A stretch of DNA of 15,791 bases from CALARM01 sp964431735 (lineage in GTDB: Bacteria > Vulcanimicrobiota > SpSt-956 > JAKJGF01). The notes under the pieces were generated by a model. That model was not told the DNA's origin. It worked only from the letters and a program-made list of their open reading frames with translations, and made no database searches. This document shows, piece by piece, positions 5,373 to 14,082 of this stretch. Numbering within the stretch: position 1 is the first letter of the stretch; every line of letters begins with the position of its first letter. The stretch is taken from positions 1 to 15,791 of the forward strand of contig CAYSLJ010000156.1 in assembly GCA_964431735.1 (NCBI GenBank). Reading direction: 5' to 3'. The translations under genes were made by a program, and so were the position numbers.

Positions 5373-8294
5373 TTATTTATTTCCTCTGAATAAATTTTTG
5401 AGTGCACCGGCCAGATCCTGTATTGTGACAGGTTTTTTAAGAATGTCTCTTATACCTGTCTCTCTGGCTTTTTCCATACTGATAATATCAGTATAACCGG
5501 AACAGAGAATTACAGGGATGTCAGGTCTTATTCCTGTAAGTTCTCCGGCAAGTTCAATACCTGTCATTTGAGGCATTGTCTGATCGGTAATAACAAGATC
5601 GAAATTATGGGGCTCTTTGCGAAATGTGCCCAGCAGGTCATAAGCATTATTTTTTACAATAACTGAATAGCCGAGTTTTTCCAGCATCTTTCCCATTGCA
5701 TTAACCAGTATTTCTTCGTCATCAACAATGAGTATCTTTTCTTTACCGCAGGGAAGAGGGATTTCTTTTTCTTTTTCTTCTTTTATAGCAGTTATAACCC
5801 TGGGAAGATATATATAAAAGGTGCTTCCTTTTTCAGGCTCACTTTCCACTCTTATTTCTCCTCTGTAACTCTTTACAATCCCATGGACTACAGCAAGGCC
5901 GAGGCCGCTTCCTTCTCCATGTTTTTTTGTTGTAAAATAAGGTTCAAATATATGTTCTATAACATCTCTGGTCATTCCATGACCTGTATCTTTTATTGTA
6001 AGTTTTACATATGGTCCCTGGGTCAGTTCATTATATAAATGTGATTCTTTATCAGTAATTTCAATGTTTTTAAGGCTTACTTCAAGGGAACCTCTCCTGC
6101 CACTCATGGCATGAGCAGAATTCGTGCAGAGATTCATTACTATCTGATGAATATGTGTGGCATCAGCAAGCACTGCGGCAGGGTCTTTGTCTATGTCCTG
6201 GATAATCTCAACAGTAGATGGGATTGTTGCTCTGAGCAGTTTCAGCGCTTCTTTTACAATAAGGTTAATCTGTAACAGTTCTTTCTGCCCTTCGCTTTTA
6301 CGGCTTACTGCAAGAATTTGTTTTACCAGATCCCTTGCACGAAGGGAGGCTTTGATGCATTCTTTAAGATTTTTCCAGATAAGAGAACCTTCCTGTACAT
6401 CCATGAGAGACAGTTCTGTATATCCAAGAATAGAGCCGAGTATATTATTGAAATCATGGGCAATACCTCCTGCAAGGGTGCCTATGGCCTCCATTTTCTG
6501 TGACTGGCGAAGCTGTTTTTCCAGCCTGTTACGCTCTGCTTCAAGTCTGTCTCTCTGCAGTCTTGCCTGTAAAATAGGAGAAACGAAATCTGCTATTGAC
6601 TCAAGGAGCAGCCTGTCTGTTTCATTGTAATGTTCTGTCTTGTTTACTACAGTAAATAACCCTATGACTTCACTATGATATACAACAGGTACAGATAAAG
6701 CACCTGTTACAGGAACATGTCCTTCAGGAATGGTAAGTCCCTCATTGGAACAGTAAGATTTACCTTCTTTAATTGCTCTGCCCCATATACCTTTCCAGGT
6801 TTCCCGGGGAAATATTATGGTTTTATCAATTACCATACATTTTTCCCATATTTCTTTTGTAAGAGATGCACAGACAAGTTCTCCTTCTTCATTAATAAAA
6901 CCGAAAATGCCATATTTACTGTTCATTACCTTTAAAACAATGTCCATTACTTCTCCGTACATAGTATTATCATCGACTGTGAGAAAAATTCTTGCTATCT
7001 GATTTTTTACTGATAGTTCAAACTCTGATTTTTTCAATGCTTCTTCTGCTTTTTTGAGTTCCGTAATATCTCTGCCTACAACGACGAGACCTTTTCTTGA
7101 ACCATCGGGATAAAATGTGGGAACTTTTATAATATCAAAAGCCATTTCTTTCCCGTCCGGTCTGGGAATTACTTCTACCCCGCGGCTGTAATCTTTTCCC
7201 ATCCATGCTTTTTCATCTGTTTCTTCACACGTAAGAAAAGCTTCACTATAAAATGAACTGTAATCTGCAAGTTCGGAATCTTTTTTCCCTTTATAATCTA
7301 CTCCTGTAAGTTGAAAGAGATTTAAATCAAATTCATTTGCTTCAAGCCATCGTCCTTTGCCGTCTTTAAAACATACAATATCAGGCATTGAATTTATAAG
7401 GGTTCTGAGCCTTTCTTCACTTTCTATGAGAGACTCTGCAGCCTTTTTACTGTCTGTTTCTATCTTTTTTCTATCTGTAATATCCCTTGTAATACTAATG
7501 ATTCCTGCTACGGACGGATTATTAATCTGGTTCTTTGCAATAGCTTCCAGCCATACATATGTTCCATCTTTCCTGAGATTACGATACTGGATCGTCAGAA
7601 TTTTATCGGCATTGGAAAGAATTTCTCTGAAATTCTCAATAAATGCCTCTCTGTCATCAGGATAAATAAATGCAAAGGCGTCTTTCCCTTTAACTTCTTC
7701 CGGTAACCATCCGTAGTAGGCTTCAAAAATAGGGGAAGTATAGATTATTTTACCATTTATATCTATAATAGTAATTATCTCAGGAGAAAGTGTGGCTATG
7801 GCCTGAAATTTTTCTTTTTCTTTCTTTAATATTTTTTCTATCTCTTTCCTCTCTATTATTATCCCGATCCTTTCTGCTATGACATTTATTAAATGTTTTT
7901 CTTCCCGGAGAAAATGTCCTTCAAATATGTCAGGTTTTTCTTCTCTGTAAAATACCTGAATGAGACCGCTTCTCATGCCTTTAACATTGATCTCTCTTTC
8001 CATTTTCCAGTCTGTCTCTATAAAATTATCTGTTTTAAATTCCATTTTTTCAATTATGAGTCTGGCACAGGCAATGTCCGGATAAAACATTGCATGAGGA
8101 ATTAAATCAATAATTCCCTGATATAGTTCTTCTTCTGTTATATATGTTCTTTCCATGACTTCGGATATGCCATAGAGGCAGTCAAGTTCTTTTATTCTTT
8201 CCCTTAATTTTATAGATTGTTTATTTCTGAGATTTTTTTCTTCTTCTATGATTGTTATTAATTCTTCTCTGGTCATATCTTCATAATTTCTCAT
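5373..8294 (-). CDS. Hybrid sensor histidine kinase (GAF-PAS-PAS-GAF-HisKA-HATPase-REC)
   Basis: This is a soluble multi-sensor kinase of 973 residues with no membrane segment. Domains in order: coiled coil (~10-40); GAF-like region (~40-148); PAS (~160-275, ending SITRDITDRKK); PAS (~290-415, ending VVGRDITELKK); GAF (~425-575); coiled coil (~577-600); HisKA with phospho-acceptor His613 in GIAHDFNN; and HATPase_c with N-box N721/N725, DTGHG (769-773), FEPYFTTK (783-790) and GEGSGLGLA (793-801). The C-terminal receiver has D858/D859, phospho-acceptor D904, S932 and K954. All catalytic residues are present. The HDFNNILG box is typical of hybrid kinases of this group. The GAF domain may bind a small ligand; the signal is unknown. 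The start follows ggagagg at good spacing. No partner regulator lies nearby, and the gene is convergent with LanM, so a link with peptide biosynthesis is unproven. Confidence 0.93.
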   Translation of the reverse strand: MRNYEDMTREELITIIEEEKNLRNKQSIKLRERIKELDCLYGISEVMERTYITEEELYQGIIDLIPHAMFYPDIACARLIIEKMEFKTDNFIETDWKMEREINVKGMRSGLIQVFYREEKPDIFEGHFLREEKHLINVIAERIGIIIERKEIEKILKKEKEKFQAIATLSPEIITIIDINGKIIYTSPIFEAYYGWLPEEVKGKDAFAFIYPDDREAFIENFREILSNADKILTIQYRNLRKDGTYVWLEAIAKNQINNPSVAGIISITRDITDRKKIETDSKKAAESLIESEERLRTLINSMPDIVCFKDGKGRWLEANEFDLNLFQLTGVDYKGKKDSELADYSSFYSEAFLTCEETDEKAWMGKDYSRGVEVIPRPDGKEMAFDIIKVPTFYPDGSRKGLVVVGRDITELKKAEEALKKSEFELSVKNQIARIFLTVDDNTMYGEVMDIVLKVMNSKYGIFGFINEEGELVCASLTKEIWEKCMVIDKTIIFPRETWKGIWGRAIKEGKSYCSNEGLTIPEGHVPVTGALSVPVVYHSEVIGLFTVVNKTEHYNETDRLLLESIADFVSPILQARLQRDRLEAERNRLEKQLRQSQKMEAIGTLAGGIAHDFNNILGSILGYTELSLMDVQEGSLIWKNLKECIKASLRARDLVKQILAVSRKSEGQKELLQINLIVKEALKLLRATIPSTVEIIQDIDKDPAAVLADATHIHQIVMNLCTNSAHAMSGRRGSLEVSLKNIEITDKESHLYNELTQGPYVKLTIKDTGHGMTRDVIEHIFEPYFTTKKHGEGSGLGLAVVHGIVKSYRGEIRVESEPEKGSTFYIYLPRVITAIKEEKEKEIPLPCGKEKILIVDDEEILVNAMGKMLEKLGYSVIVKNNAYDLLGTFRKEPHNFDLVITDQTMPQMTGIELAGELTGIRPDIPVILCSGYTDIISMEKARETGIRDILKKPVTIQDLAGALKNLFRGNK

Positions 8295-8584
8295 ATAAAG
8301 GCCTCTCTCCAGTGAATAATTGTTTTATGTTATTCTTCAGTTTTATTACTATCCTGTATAATTCTTCTACCAGAACGGAAATTTTTTGTTTTGAGAACAT
8401 AGGGGTAATAAAAATTTTACAGGTACAGATGATAGCATATAATCTTTCTCTCCCTCTTTATTATAACGATTTATTTTTTTCTGATGAGTTAATGGAGAAT
8501 TATGTATGGATTTTTATATATAACCTGTGAGAAATGATTTCTATAGATTCATTTAAATATCCTTCCTGTTAAAAATTTATTATG

Positions 8585-8629
8585 GTGAACAGTGAATAGT
8601 AAGTAAAAATTCCTTTTTTCAATGTTCAC
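8585..8629. repeat. Degenerate heptamer repeat with inverted arm
   Basis: Units GTGAACA (8585-8591), GTGAATA (8592-8598) and GTAAGTA (8599-8605) are followed by a complementary TGTTCAC (8623-8629). It has the same design as the arrays at 53-112 and 10282-10335 but is more decayed. Confidence 0.65.
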
Positions 8630-8633
8630 TTTC

Positions 8634-8662
8634 TTGTATCTCAGTAGATTTTAAACTATAAT
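8634..8662 (+). promoter_or_regulatory. Probable promoter of the GNAT gene
   Basis: A perfect TATAAT (8657-8662) lies 17 bp after TTGTAT (8634-8639), which matches the -35 consensus only in TTG. A strong ribosome site, caggaggg, precedes the ATG at 8697. Confidence 0.5.
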
Positions 8663-8696
8663 AATGATAAAAAATATATATTCAGGAGGGCTGTAA

Positions 8697-9809
8697 ATGA
8701 AAATTGATTATGACATATCTGTAGAAACAGGGCAGACTTTTATTGTGGAACGGTTTAAACCTGAAGACGCAAAAGGTGTGGCCCATCTTTTTTACTCAAT
8801 ATACGGCTCTGCTTATCCCTTTGAAACCTATTATATTCCCGAAAGAATTGTGGAAGAAAACAGCAATGGCAATATCTATTCTGTCGTAGCCCGTACCGCG
8901 AAAGGTGATATTATAGGCCATGGCGCTCTTTATAGAAGTTCTCCTCATAATCAAAATCTTTATGAAATAGGCCAGTATATTGTTAGGAAAAATTATCGTG
9001 ATACCTTTGCTGCCTTTAAGATTAATCAGTATATCTCCGAGAAGCTTGTAAAAGAGGTTTCTCCTGACGGAATATTCGGAGAAGCTGTGTGCAATCATAT
9101 TATTACACAGAAATCGTGTTATATTATTGGCATGAAAGATGTCGCCATAGAATTAGACCTCATGCCTGAAGAAACCTATAAAAAAGAACGTAAAGCTTCA
9201 GGAAGAGTATCATGTGTTATATCAATAAAATTATTCAATGATAGTCTCAGAGAAATTTTTATTCCTTCTATTTATAAAGAAGAAATAGACTATATATTGA
9301 GTGACCTGAATATTCAAAGAACACTTACCTGTTCATGTGAGGAAATACCGGCAGATTTAAAGAGTAACATAGATGTTAAATTCTTTAACTTTGCATCGGT
9401 CGGAAGGTTTAATGTTATTACCGGAGGAAGCGATTTTGACATAGTTGCAGAAGAACTGGAAAAAGAAGGAGCAAAGAATAATATCAACATATTTCAATTC
9501 TTTATTAACCTCGAAAAACCCTGGTCAGGCAGAATAATAGAAAAGCTCCAGAAGAAAGGTTATTTCTTCGGAGGATATATTCCTCGATGGTTTAACTCCG
9601 ACAGTATTTTAATGCAAAAAAATCAGACAATACCTGATTTCGGTAACATAAATCTTTATTCTGAAAAAGCAAAAAAAATAATCTCTCTTATCCGGTCTGG
9701 CTGGAACTATAGTTATCCTTATTATCGCTCCAGACAAGCTATTGTTCATCTTAATTCCTGTCCCCGGTCGGACTCTTTTCCTCCAGAGCCCGACCAGGGA
9801 CAGGAGTGA
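8697..9809 (+). CDS. GNAT-family acyltransferase
   Basis: The N-terminal half (about residues 14-160) reads as a GCN5-related acyltransferase: FIVERFKPEDAKGVAHLFYSIYG, then IGHGALYRSS, then YEIGQYIVRKNYRDTFAAFKIN, the strand-turn-helix that holds the pantetheine/pyrophosphate in this fold. The glycine-rich turn is degenerate (Arg98/Arg101 without a clear GxG/A), so the acyl donor could be unusual. The second half (~200-345) may be a second, diverged acyltransferase-like domain; I do not recognise it with confidence. GNATs transfer an acyl group from acyl-CoA, or sometimes acyl-ACP, to an amine. The convergent carrier protein and acyl ligase next door make an acyl-ACP donor plausible. Residues 354-370, a proline- and acid-rich tail, are encoded by a GC-rich hairpin and are probably not part of the ancestral protein. 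The start is fixed by caggaggg. Confidence 0.68.
   Translation: MKIDYDISVETGQTFIVERFKPEDAKGVAHLFYSIYGSAYPFETYYIPERIVEENSNGNIYSVVARTAKGDIIGHGALYRSSPHNQNLYEIGQYIVRKNYRDTFAAFKINQYISEKLVKEVSPDGIFGEAVCNHIITQKSCYIIGMKDVAIELDLMPEETYKKERKASGRVSCVISIKLFNDSLREIFIPSIYKEEIDYILSDLNIQRTLTCSCEEIPADLKSNIDVKFFNFASVGRFNVITGGSDFDIVAEELEKEGAKNNINIFQFFINLEKPWSGRIIEKLQKKGYFFGGYIPRWFNSDSILMQKNQTIPDFGNINLYSEKAKKIISLIRSGWNYSYPYYRSRQAIVHLNSCPRSDSFPPEPDQGQE
9755..9806. repeat. GC-rich hairpin inside the 3' end of the GNAT gene
   Basis: The arms at 9757-9775 (cctgtccccggtcggactc) and 9786-9804 pair at 17 of 19 positions around a 10 nt loop. The stem is much richer in GC than the rest of the window. No T-run follows, so it is not a standard terminator. 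It may be a REP-like unit that inserted near the gene end, or a transcript-stabilising stem. Confidence 0.7.
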
Positions 9810-9850
9810 CTGCTATATTTAGCGGAATGCCAATTTACCTGTTGCAGTAT

Positions 9851-10093
9851 TTAAGATTTTATTTTTTTATTTACAAAATCTACAAAATCGTTGATAGTCT
9901 TTAGCTGTCCCGCACTGGCATCTGATAAATCTACATGATATTTTTTCTCTGTCTCTACAGCTAACATGGGTAAATCAATAGAATCCATTCCCTGTGCAAT
10001 AAGAGGCACATCTACCATGAGACTGTTAACAAATTTTTCGTTTGTTCCCATTTCTTTAATCAGATTAATAATATCCGATGATGTAATTTTCAT
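9851..10093 (-). CDS. Acyl carrier protein
   Basis: This 80-residue acidic, helical protein of the PP-binding family has the attachment motif GMDSIDLP, with Ser38 for the 4'-phosphopantetheine arm. Length and motif position are normal for a stand-alone carrier. It would hold an acyl or aryl thioester, most likely loaded by the adenylating enzyme on the same strand. The start at 10093 is set by a strong site (ggaggg) 8 bp upstream; the frame is open further, to 10147, but without such a site. The ligase gene is 373 bp upstream on the same strand, with a MITE-like element between. The pair may still be cotranscribed. It does not resemble the fatty-acid ACP context (no fab genes), so a specialised role is likely. 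Confidence 0.9.
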   Translation of the reverse strand: MKITSSDIINLIKEMGTNEKFVNSLMVDVPLIAQGMDSIDLPMLAVETEKKYHVDLSDASAGQLKTINDFVDFVNKKIKS

Positions 10094-10136
10094 ATATTTC
10101 CCTCCTTTTTTGCCGTTAATCTGTAAGCTTATTAAG

Positions 10137-10443
10137 AGCCTATCCAAAAAGTCATCAAATACCTCCCTGTAGGTGAGACTCTTCCGAAAAATCTATAATC
10201 CTCTTGCAAAACAACATGTCTTTAAAGACTGCTACGATATTATATGTATTTATAGTGTATTTCATAACTTATTAGAATTTAAGTGAATAGTGAATGGTGA
10301 GTAGAATATGGCAATGTCACTCACTACTCACTCATTAATTATGAATTGTTATGAAACTAACTATAATTTACAAATTACTGTTAATACGGTATAACCATCC
10401 CACCGGGAGGGTGTAAAAATAAATACTACTTTTTGGATAGGCT
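10137..10443. mobile_element. 307 bp MITE-like element with 16 bp perfect terminal inverted repeats
   Basis: AGCCTATCCAAAAAGT (10137-10152) and ACTTTTTGGATAGGCT (10428-10443) are exact inverted copies at the two ends. Weaker complementarity (acctccctgtaggtg near 10160, caccgggagggtg near 10401) continues inside. No open frame of transposase size is present. The ends look like those of an insertion-sequence family, so a non-autonomous derivative is likely. No clean target duplication is visible. It sits between the acyl ligase and the acyl carrier genes and contains a nested heptamer array. Confidence 0.75.
10282..10335. repeat. Heptamer tandem repeat with inverted arms
   Basis: AGTGAAT (10282-10288), AGTGAAT (10289-10295) and GGTGAGT (10296-10302) face ACTCACT (10319-10325), ACTCACT (10326-10332) and cat. 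It uses the same units as the array at 53-112 and lies within the MITE-like element. Confidence 0.8.
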
Positions 10444-10466
10444 ATAATTCACTCACCGGCTATTGA

Positions 10467-11954
10467 TTATTCTTGCATTTTAAATCTTTGAATTTTACCT
10501 GTTTCAGTTCTCGGTATTTTGTCTGTAAATATTATCTGAACAGGGCACATATAGTCAGGTAACCTTTTTAATATAAAAATACGTATATCCTTAACCAGAT
10601 TAAGATTTTCTTTTAAACCTTCTCTGATAACCGCATAGGCTACAGGTTTAACCAGTTTTTCTATTTTTCTCCATGTTACTCCGCAATCTATGACTGAAGG
10701 GTGTTCTTTCATTACCTGTTCTATCTGTGCAGGTGATACCCAGTTTGCATTAACTTTGAACATGTCATCAATCCTGCCATGATATGTATAATAACCGTTT
10801 TTTTCACTATAACTATCTCCCGTTTTCAACCATCCGTCACGAAGCATTGTTTCTTTTGTTTTCTGTGGTCTCTTCCAGTAAAAAGGAGCATTGCTGTCCC
10901 CTTTTATAATCAGGTGTCCTGCAGTGCCTGAAGGAACTGTATTGCCGTCTTCTCCCACTATTTTAACTTCATAACCTGGCACAGGAAATCCTGAAGAACC
11001 GGGACGGACATCACCTGGCCTGTTTGAAATAACAATGTGCATTGTTTCAGTAGTACCAAGACCGTCTATTATTTCAAGATCTGTCATTTCTTTCCATTCA
11101 TGATATATTCCTGCCGGGAGTGCCTCTCCTGCAGATACACAGAAACGAAGAGAAGGAAAGGTGTATTTCTCTGCCATAGATTTTATTAGCATATTATAAA
11201 GTGTGGGGACGGCGAAGAAAATAGTCGGTTTATATTCTGAAATAATCCTCATTACTTTAAAGGGCTCCGGTTTATCAGGAAATAAAACTGTTGATGCACC
11301 GATAGTCAGAGGAAAGGCAAGACTGTTTCCGAAGCCATATGCAAAAAACAACCTGGCTGTAGAAAAGGTTATGTCGCTGTCAGTCATATTAATAGTTTTT
11401 CTTCCATAGTTTTCTGCTATAAAATTTATATCCCTTAATCTGTGAGGCACACCTTTGGGGGAACCGGTGCTTCCTGAACTGTATAGCATGAAATTTATAT
11501 CTTCTGCAGGTGAGCATTCGGCTTCAGATAATGAATTTGTTAGAAGTTCATTGTAATGGTTATCGTCGATGTATAATTTAAATTTTATAGAATTCGATTT
11601 TACGCGGGACATTTCAGTGGTTTTTAGTGTAATAACAGCAGCAGCCTCACAGTCATATAAGATAAATTCACAGGTTTTGTCTTTTAAATCAGGATTCACC
11701 AGAACAGGTATTGCTCCGATTTTTATGGCTCCGAGAAAAGTATAAATAGTGTCAGGACAATCAGGAAGAGCAATGACAACCCTTTCTTTATGCTTGATCC
11801 CCAGATTTTTTAAAATATTTCCTGCCCTGTTTATATTTTTCAGAAGCTGTGAATAGGTTATTTTTTCCTGGAAATAGTAAATAGCTGTTTTTTTACCTCT
11901 TTTTATTGCATGATTGTCCAGAATATGAAAAAAATCATTATATGATGTGTCCAT
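10467..11954 (-). CDS. AMP-forming acyl/aryl-CoA (or acyl-ACP) ligase, benzoate-CoA-ligase-like
   Basis: This ANL-superfamily adenylating enzyme of 495 residues activates a carboxylic acid with ATP and passes it to a thiol. Core motifs are complete: YSSGSTGSPKG (158-168), GLGTTE (298-303), TGD (378-380), GRIDDMFK (393-400) and the C-terminal catalytic Lys487 in PRTETGKIQR. The segment LFFAYGFGNSLAFPLTIGASTVLFP (202-226) and IFFAVPTLY (245-253) resemble the benzoate-CoA ligase branch, so an aromatic or medium-chain acid is a fair guess. The substrate cannot be read with certainty. The start at 11954 follows ttggagt at good spacing. An upstream in-frame TTG at 12002 overlaps the predicted promoter and is rejected. 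The same-strand carrier protein suggests that the activated acyl group is delivered to ACP rather than only to CoA. Confidence 0.88.
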   Translation of the reverse strand: MDTSYNDFFHILDNHAIKRGKKTAIYYFQEKITYSQLLKNINRAGNILKNLGIKHKERVVIALPDCPDTIYTFLGAIKIGAIPVLVNPDLKDKTCEFILYDCEAAAVITLKTTEMSRVKSNSIKFKLYIDDNHYNELLTNSLSEAECSPAEDINFMLYSSGSTGSPKGVPHRLRDINFIAENYGRKTINMTDSDITFSTARLFFAYGFGNSLAFPLTIGASTVLFPDKPEPFKVMRIISEYKPTIFFAVPTLYNMLIKSMAEKYTFPSLRFCVSAGEALPAGIYHEWKEMTDLEIIDGLGTTETMHIVISNRPGDVRPGSSGFPVPGYEVKIVGEDGNTVPSGTAGHLIIKGDSNAPFYWKRPQKTKETMLRDGWLKTGDSYSEKNGYYTYHGRIDDMFKVNANWVSPAQIEQVMKEHPSVIDCGVTWRKIEKLVKPVAYAVIREGLKENLNLVKDIRIFILKRLPDYMCPVQIIFTDKIPRTETGKIQRFKMQE

Positions 11955-11973
11955 AATTAAACTCCAAGATAAT

Positions 11974-12002
11974 ATTATATCAAAAAAATTACAGGTGAGC
12001 AA
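11974..12002 (-). promoter_or_regulatory. Probable promoter of the acyl ligase
   Basis: On the minus strand, TTGCTC (12002-11997) is followed after 17 bp by a perfect TATAAT (11979-11974). The leader before the ATG at 11954 would be about 13 nt, enough for the ttggagt ribosome site. Confidence 0.6.
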
Positions 12003-12079
12003 TTCTGATGGATTGCTTTGGAAAAGGAAAGGTGAATTTTACAGTAAAAATGAAGTTAACTTTCGTAAAAAAGGCTATC

Positions 12080-12107
12080 TTTACTTTTTTATTCTATATG
12101 ATATAAT
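12080..12107 (+). promoter_or_regulatory. Probable promoter of the TPR-radical SAM-C11 operon
   Basis: TTTACT (12080-12085) and a perfect TATAAT (12102-12107) are 16 bp apart. They are divergent from the ligase promoter about 80 bp away, so one regulator could act on both units. Confidence 0.5.
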
Positions 12108-12172
12108 TCCATAGCATCTGTTTTTGTTTATTTTATGGGTTTTGACCAATATTTGTTCAGAAAGAAAATTGA

Positions 12173-12730
12173 ATGGCTCATATAGAAGAGTATGTAAATA
12201 ACATAATTGAATATAATAAAAATTTATGGGAGCAAAATCTTTTGGAAGGGAATGTCCCTGTTGCCATAGAGATAATGTGCAGAATCGGCGATATATTTCC
12301 TGATAAAAGTGAATCCTTATATGAACTTATAAAGATTTCCAGAAAAATATTAAAATTATATCCTGAAGATATGGATATATATTATTTTATTGCCATATGT
12401 TATATCAAACTCTATGACTTTGGCCTGGCCACTGTAGCAGTAAGAAAGGCTCTCAGATTAAATGGCGACCCTGTAAGATTTTATAAATTGCTTGCCTATC
12501 TGTATATACGCACACTTGACATACCGCAGGCTATAGGTGTTTACGACAGATTAATGGAAATTGCACCGGAAGAAGAAAATTATCTTCTGTTTAATAAGGG
12601 ATTTGCCTGTCTCTGTATGAATAATATAGAAGAAGCTGTAAAGATATGGAAAGAAACGATGAAAAAATATCCTCACTGCAGGCTGTGTGAGTCTGCACTG
12701 GAATTTATAGAAAAAGGTAACATAACATGA
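12173..12730 (+). CDS. Small TPR-repeat protein
   Basis: This 185-residue, all-helical protein contains about three to four tetratricopeptide-like units. Examples are DMDIYYFIAICYIKLYDFGLATVAVRKALRLN, FYKLLAYLYIRTLDIPQAIGVYDRLMEIAP and LLFNKGFACLCMNNIEEAVKIWKETMKKYP (written here as repeat cores, about residues 62-175). There is no signal peptide. TPR proteins are scaffolds that bind peptides or partner proteins. As the first gene of a tightly coupled operon it may dock a substrate for the radical SAM enzyme; that is inference. The ribosome site (agaaagaaaa) is weak. Its stop overlaps the next start as ATGA (12727-12730). Confidence 0.8.
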   Translation: MAHIEEYVNNIIEYNKNLWEQNLLEGNVPVAIEIMCRIGDIFPDKSESLYELIKISRKILKLYPEDMDIYYFIAICYIKLYDFGLATVAVRKALRLNGDPVRFYKLLAYLYIRTLDIPQAIGVYDRLMEIAPEEENYLLFNKGFACLCMNNIEEAVKIWKETMKKYPHCRLCESALEFIEKGNIT

Positions 12731-14082
12731 AATTAGGTTTTATAGCTGCTGCAGATAGAGAAAATAATTTTAATAAAATAGAACCTCTTGGATTACTCTA
12801 TATGGCAGCTTATCTTGAAAAATATCTGAATTTTGAAAATGTAATAATAGCAGAAGATGTGGAAACACTTATAGGGGAAAAACCTGATCTTGTCGGCATA
12901 TCTACTTACAGTACCTGTATAGGCAGAGCAGGTGAGATTGCAAAGAGAGTCAAAGAAGAAATCGGTGTACCTGTTATAATAGGCGGCCCTCATGTGACAC
13001 TTTACCCTGAGTATTTACCGGAAAACTGCGACATTGGTGTTATAGGAGAAGGAGAACAGACAATAGCGGAACTTCTGGAACTTTATTTAAAGGAACATGC
13101 ATTTTTGCCTCATGAATTAAGGAAGATAAAAGGCATTATATTTAAAGAAGGTTCTGAAAGAGTAAAAACACCGGAAAGAGAACTCATATTTCCTCTTGAT
13201 ATAATACCGCCTCCTGAAAGAGAACTTGTCCAGGATTCTTTTTTTGTCCCCAATATTATGACTGGGAGAGGATGTCCCTATAAATGTAGTTTTTGTGCCA
13301 CCCAGCTTGTATGGAAAAAATATCGTAACTTTTCTCCTGAATATGTAGGAAAAGAACTTCTGACTCTTATAGATAATGATAATTTCAATAAAATAGAATT
13401 CGGTGATGACCTTTTTGCCATATCAAATGACAGGGTAAGAGCCATACATGATATTATAATAAATAACGAATTACATAAAAAAGCCTTTTTCTATGTTAAT
13501 ATAAGAGCAAATATATTTAATGAAGAAATGGCCTGTCTTTTTAAAGAGATGAATGTTACAAAGGTGTTTGTCGGCTTCGAATCCGGTTCTGATAAGATAT
13601 TGAAGTTTTATAACAAAAAACAGACTGTAAAAGATAACCAGAAGGTAGTAGATTTATGCCATAAATATGATATAGGAATTATAAGTTCTTTTATAGCAGG
13701 AGCTCCTGTGGAAACAGAAGAGGATATAAAAGCAACCCGTGATTTTATATATAAGAATTCAGAAAAGATAGCTGTTTTTGTCGTATGTTATCTGCAGCCA
13801 TGTCCCGGCACACCTCTATGGAATTCTATGAAATTACCGCCTGTAAGAAGCGAAAAAGATTTACAGGAAATTATCGGTCGTAAAAATTTCAGTGAATATC
13901 TGTCAGATGAACAGCTTGAATATTATTTAAATGAAATAAACAGTATTTATAAAGGTCCTGTTAAACACCTTTCTCATGGTCTGGACCTTATCTGTGAATT
14001 ACACAAAAAGGATCTTTATTCTGTGCCTGACCATCGGTTGCTGAATGATTTGATGACTTTTAGAGACAGAGGTATTTTATGA
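12727..14082 (+). CDS. Radical SAM protein with B12-binding-like domain
   Basis: This 451-residue COG1032-type enzyme has an N-terminal Rossmann-like domain (residues ~1-120) containing PLGLLYMAAYLE, DLVGIST, IIGGPHV and GEGE, as in cobalamin-binding radical SAM proteins, though without DxHxxG. The radical SAM domain begins at TGRGCPYKCSFC with C183, C187 and C190 (classic Cx3Cx2C), then KIEFGDDLF, VFVGFESGSDKIL and a late PCPGTPLW motif. It would be cytosolic and carry a 4Fe-4S cluster. The reaction and substrate are not identifiable; methylation or other modification of a peptide or lipid is possible. It has ATGA overlaps at both ends (with TPR and with the C11 peptidase), so the three proteins are made together. 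Ribosome site aaaggtaac is inside the TPR gene. Confidence 0.88.
   Translation: MKLGFIAAADRENNFNKIEPLGLLYMAAYLEKYLNFENVIIAEDVETLIGEKPDLVGISTYSTCIGRAGEIAKRVKEEIGVPVIIGGPHVTLYPEYLPENCDIGVIGEGEQTIAELLELYLKEHAFLPHELRKIKGIIFKEGSERVKTPERELIFPLDIIPPPERELVQDSFFVPNIMTGRGCPYKCSFCATQLVWKKYRNFSPEYVGKELLTLIDNDNFNKIEFGDDLFAISNDRVRAIHDIIINNELHKKAFFYVNIRANIFNEEMACLFKEMNVTKVFVGFESGSDKILKFYNKKQTVKDNQKVVDLCHKYDIGIISSFIAGAPVETEEDIKATRDFIYKNSEKIAVFVVCYLQPCPGTPLWNSMKLPPVRSEKDLQEIIGRKNFSEYLSDEQLEYYLNEINSIYKGPVKHLSHGLDLICELHKKDLYSVPDHRLLNDLMTFRDRGIL

Larger units (their letters stand above)
8295..8696. other. Divergent intergenic region
   Basis: This 402 bp gap separates the kinase start (minus) from the GNAT start (plus). 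The kinase side (8295-8580) is AT-rich with T-runs and holds no convincing gene or clear promoter. A heptamer array (8585-8629) and a promoter for the GNAT gene (8634-8662) occupy the other end. Open frames here, such as one over 8252-8530, run antisense through the kinase start and have no ribosome site. Confidence 0.6.

Noticed and set aside
6157..6630. 157-residue plus-strand open frame within the kinase gene
   Set aside because: It is low-complexity and Ser/Leu/Arg-rich, antisense to the conserved HisKA/HATPase coding sequence, with no ribosome site.
8252..8530. 92-residue plus-strand open frame before the GNAT gene
   Set aside because: It begins antisense inside the kinase start, and its composition is that of random AT-rich DNA.
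9757..9804. Rho-independent terminator at the end of the GNAT gene
   Set aside because: The stem is inside the coding sequence and no T-run follows it.
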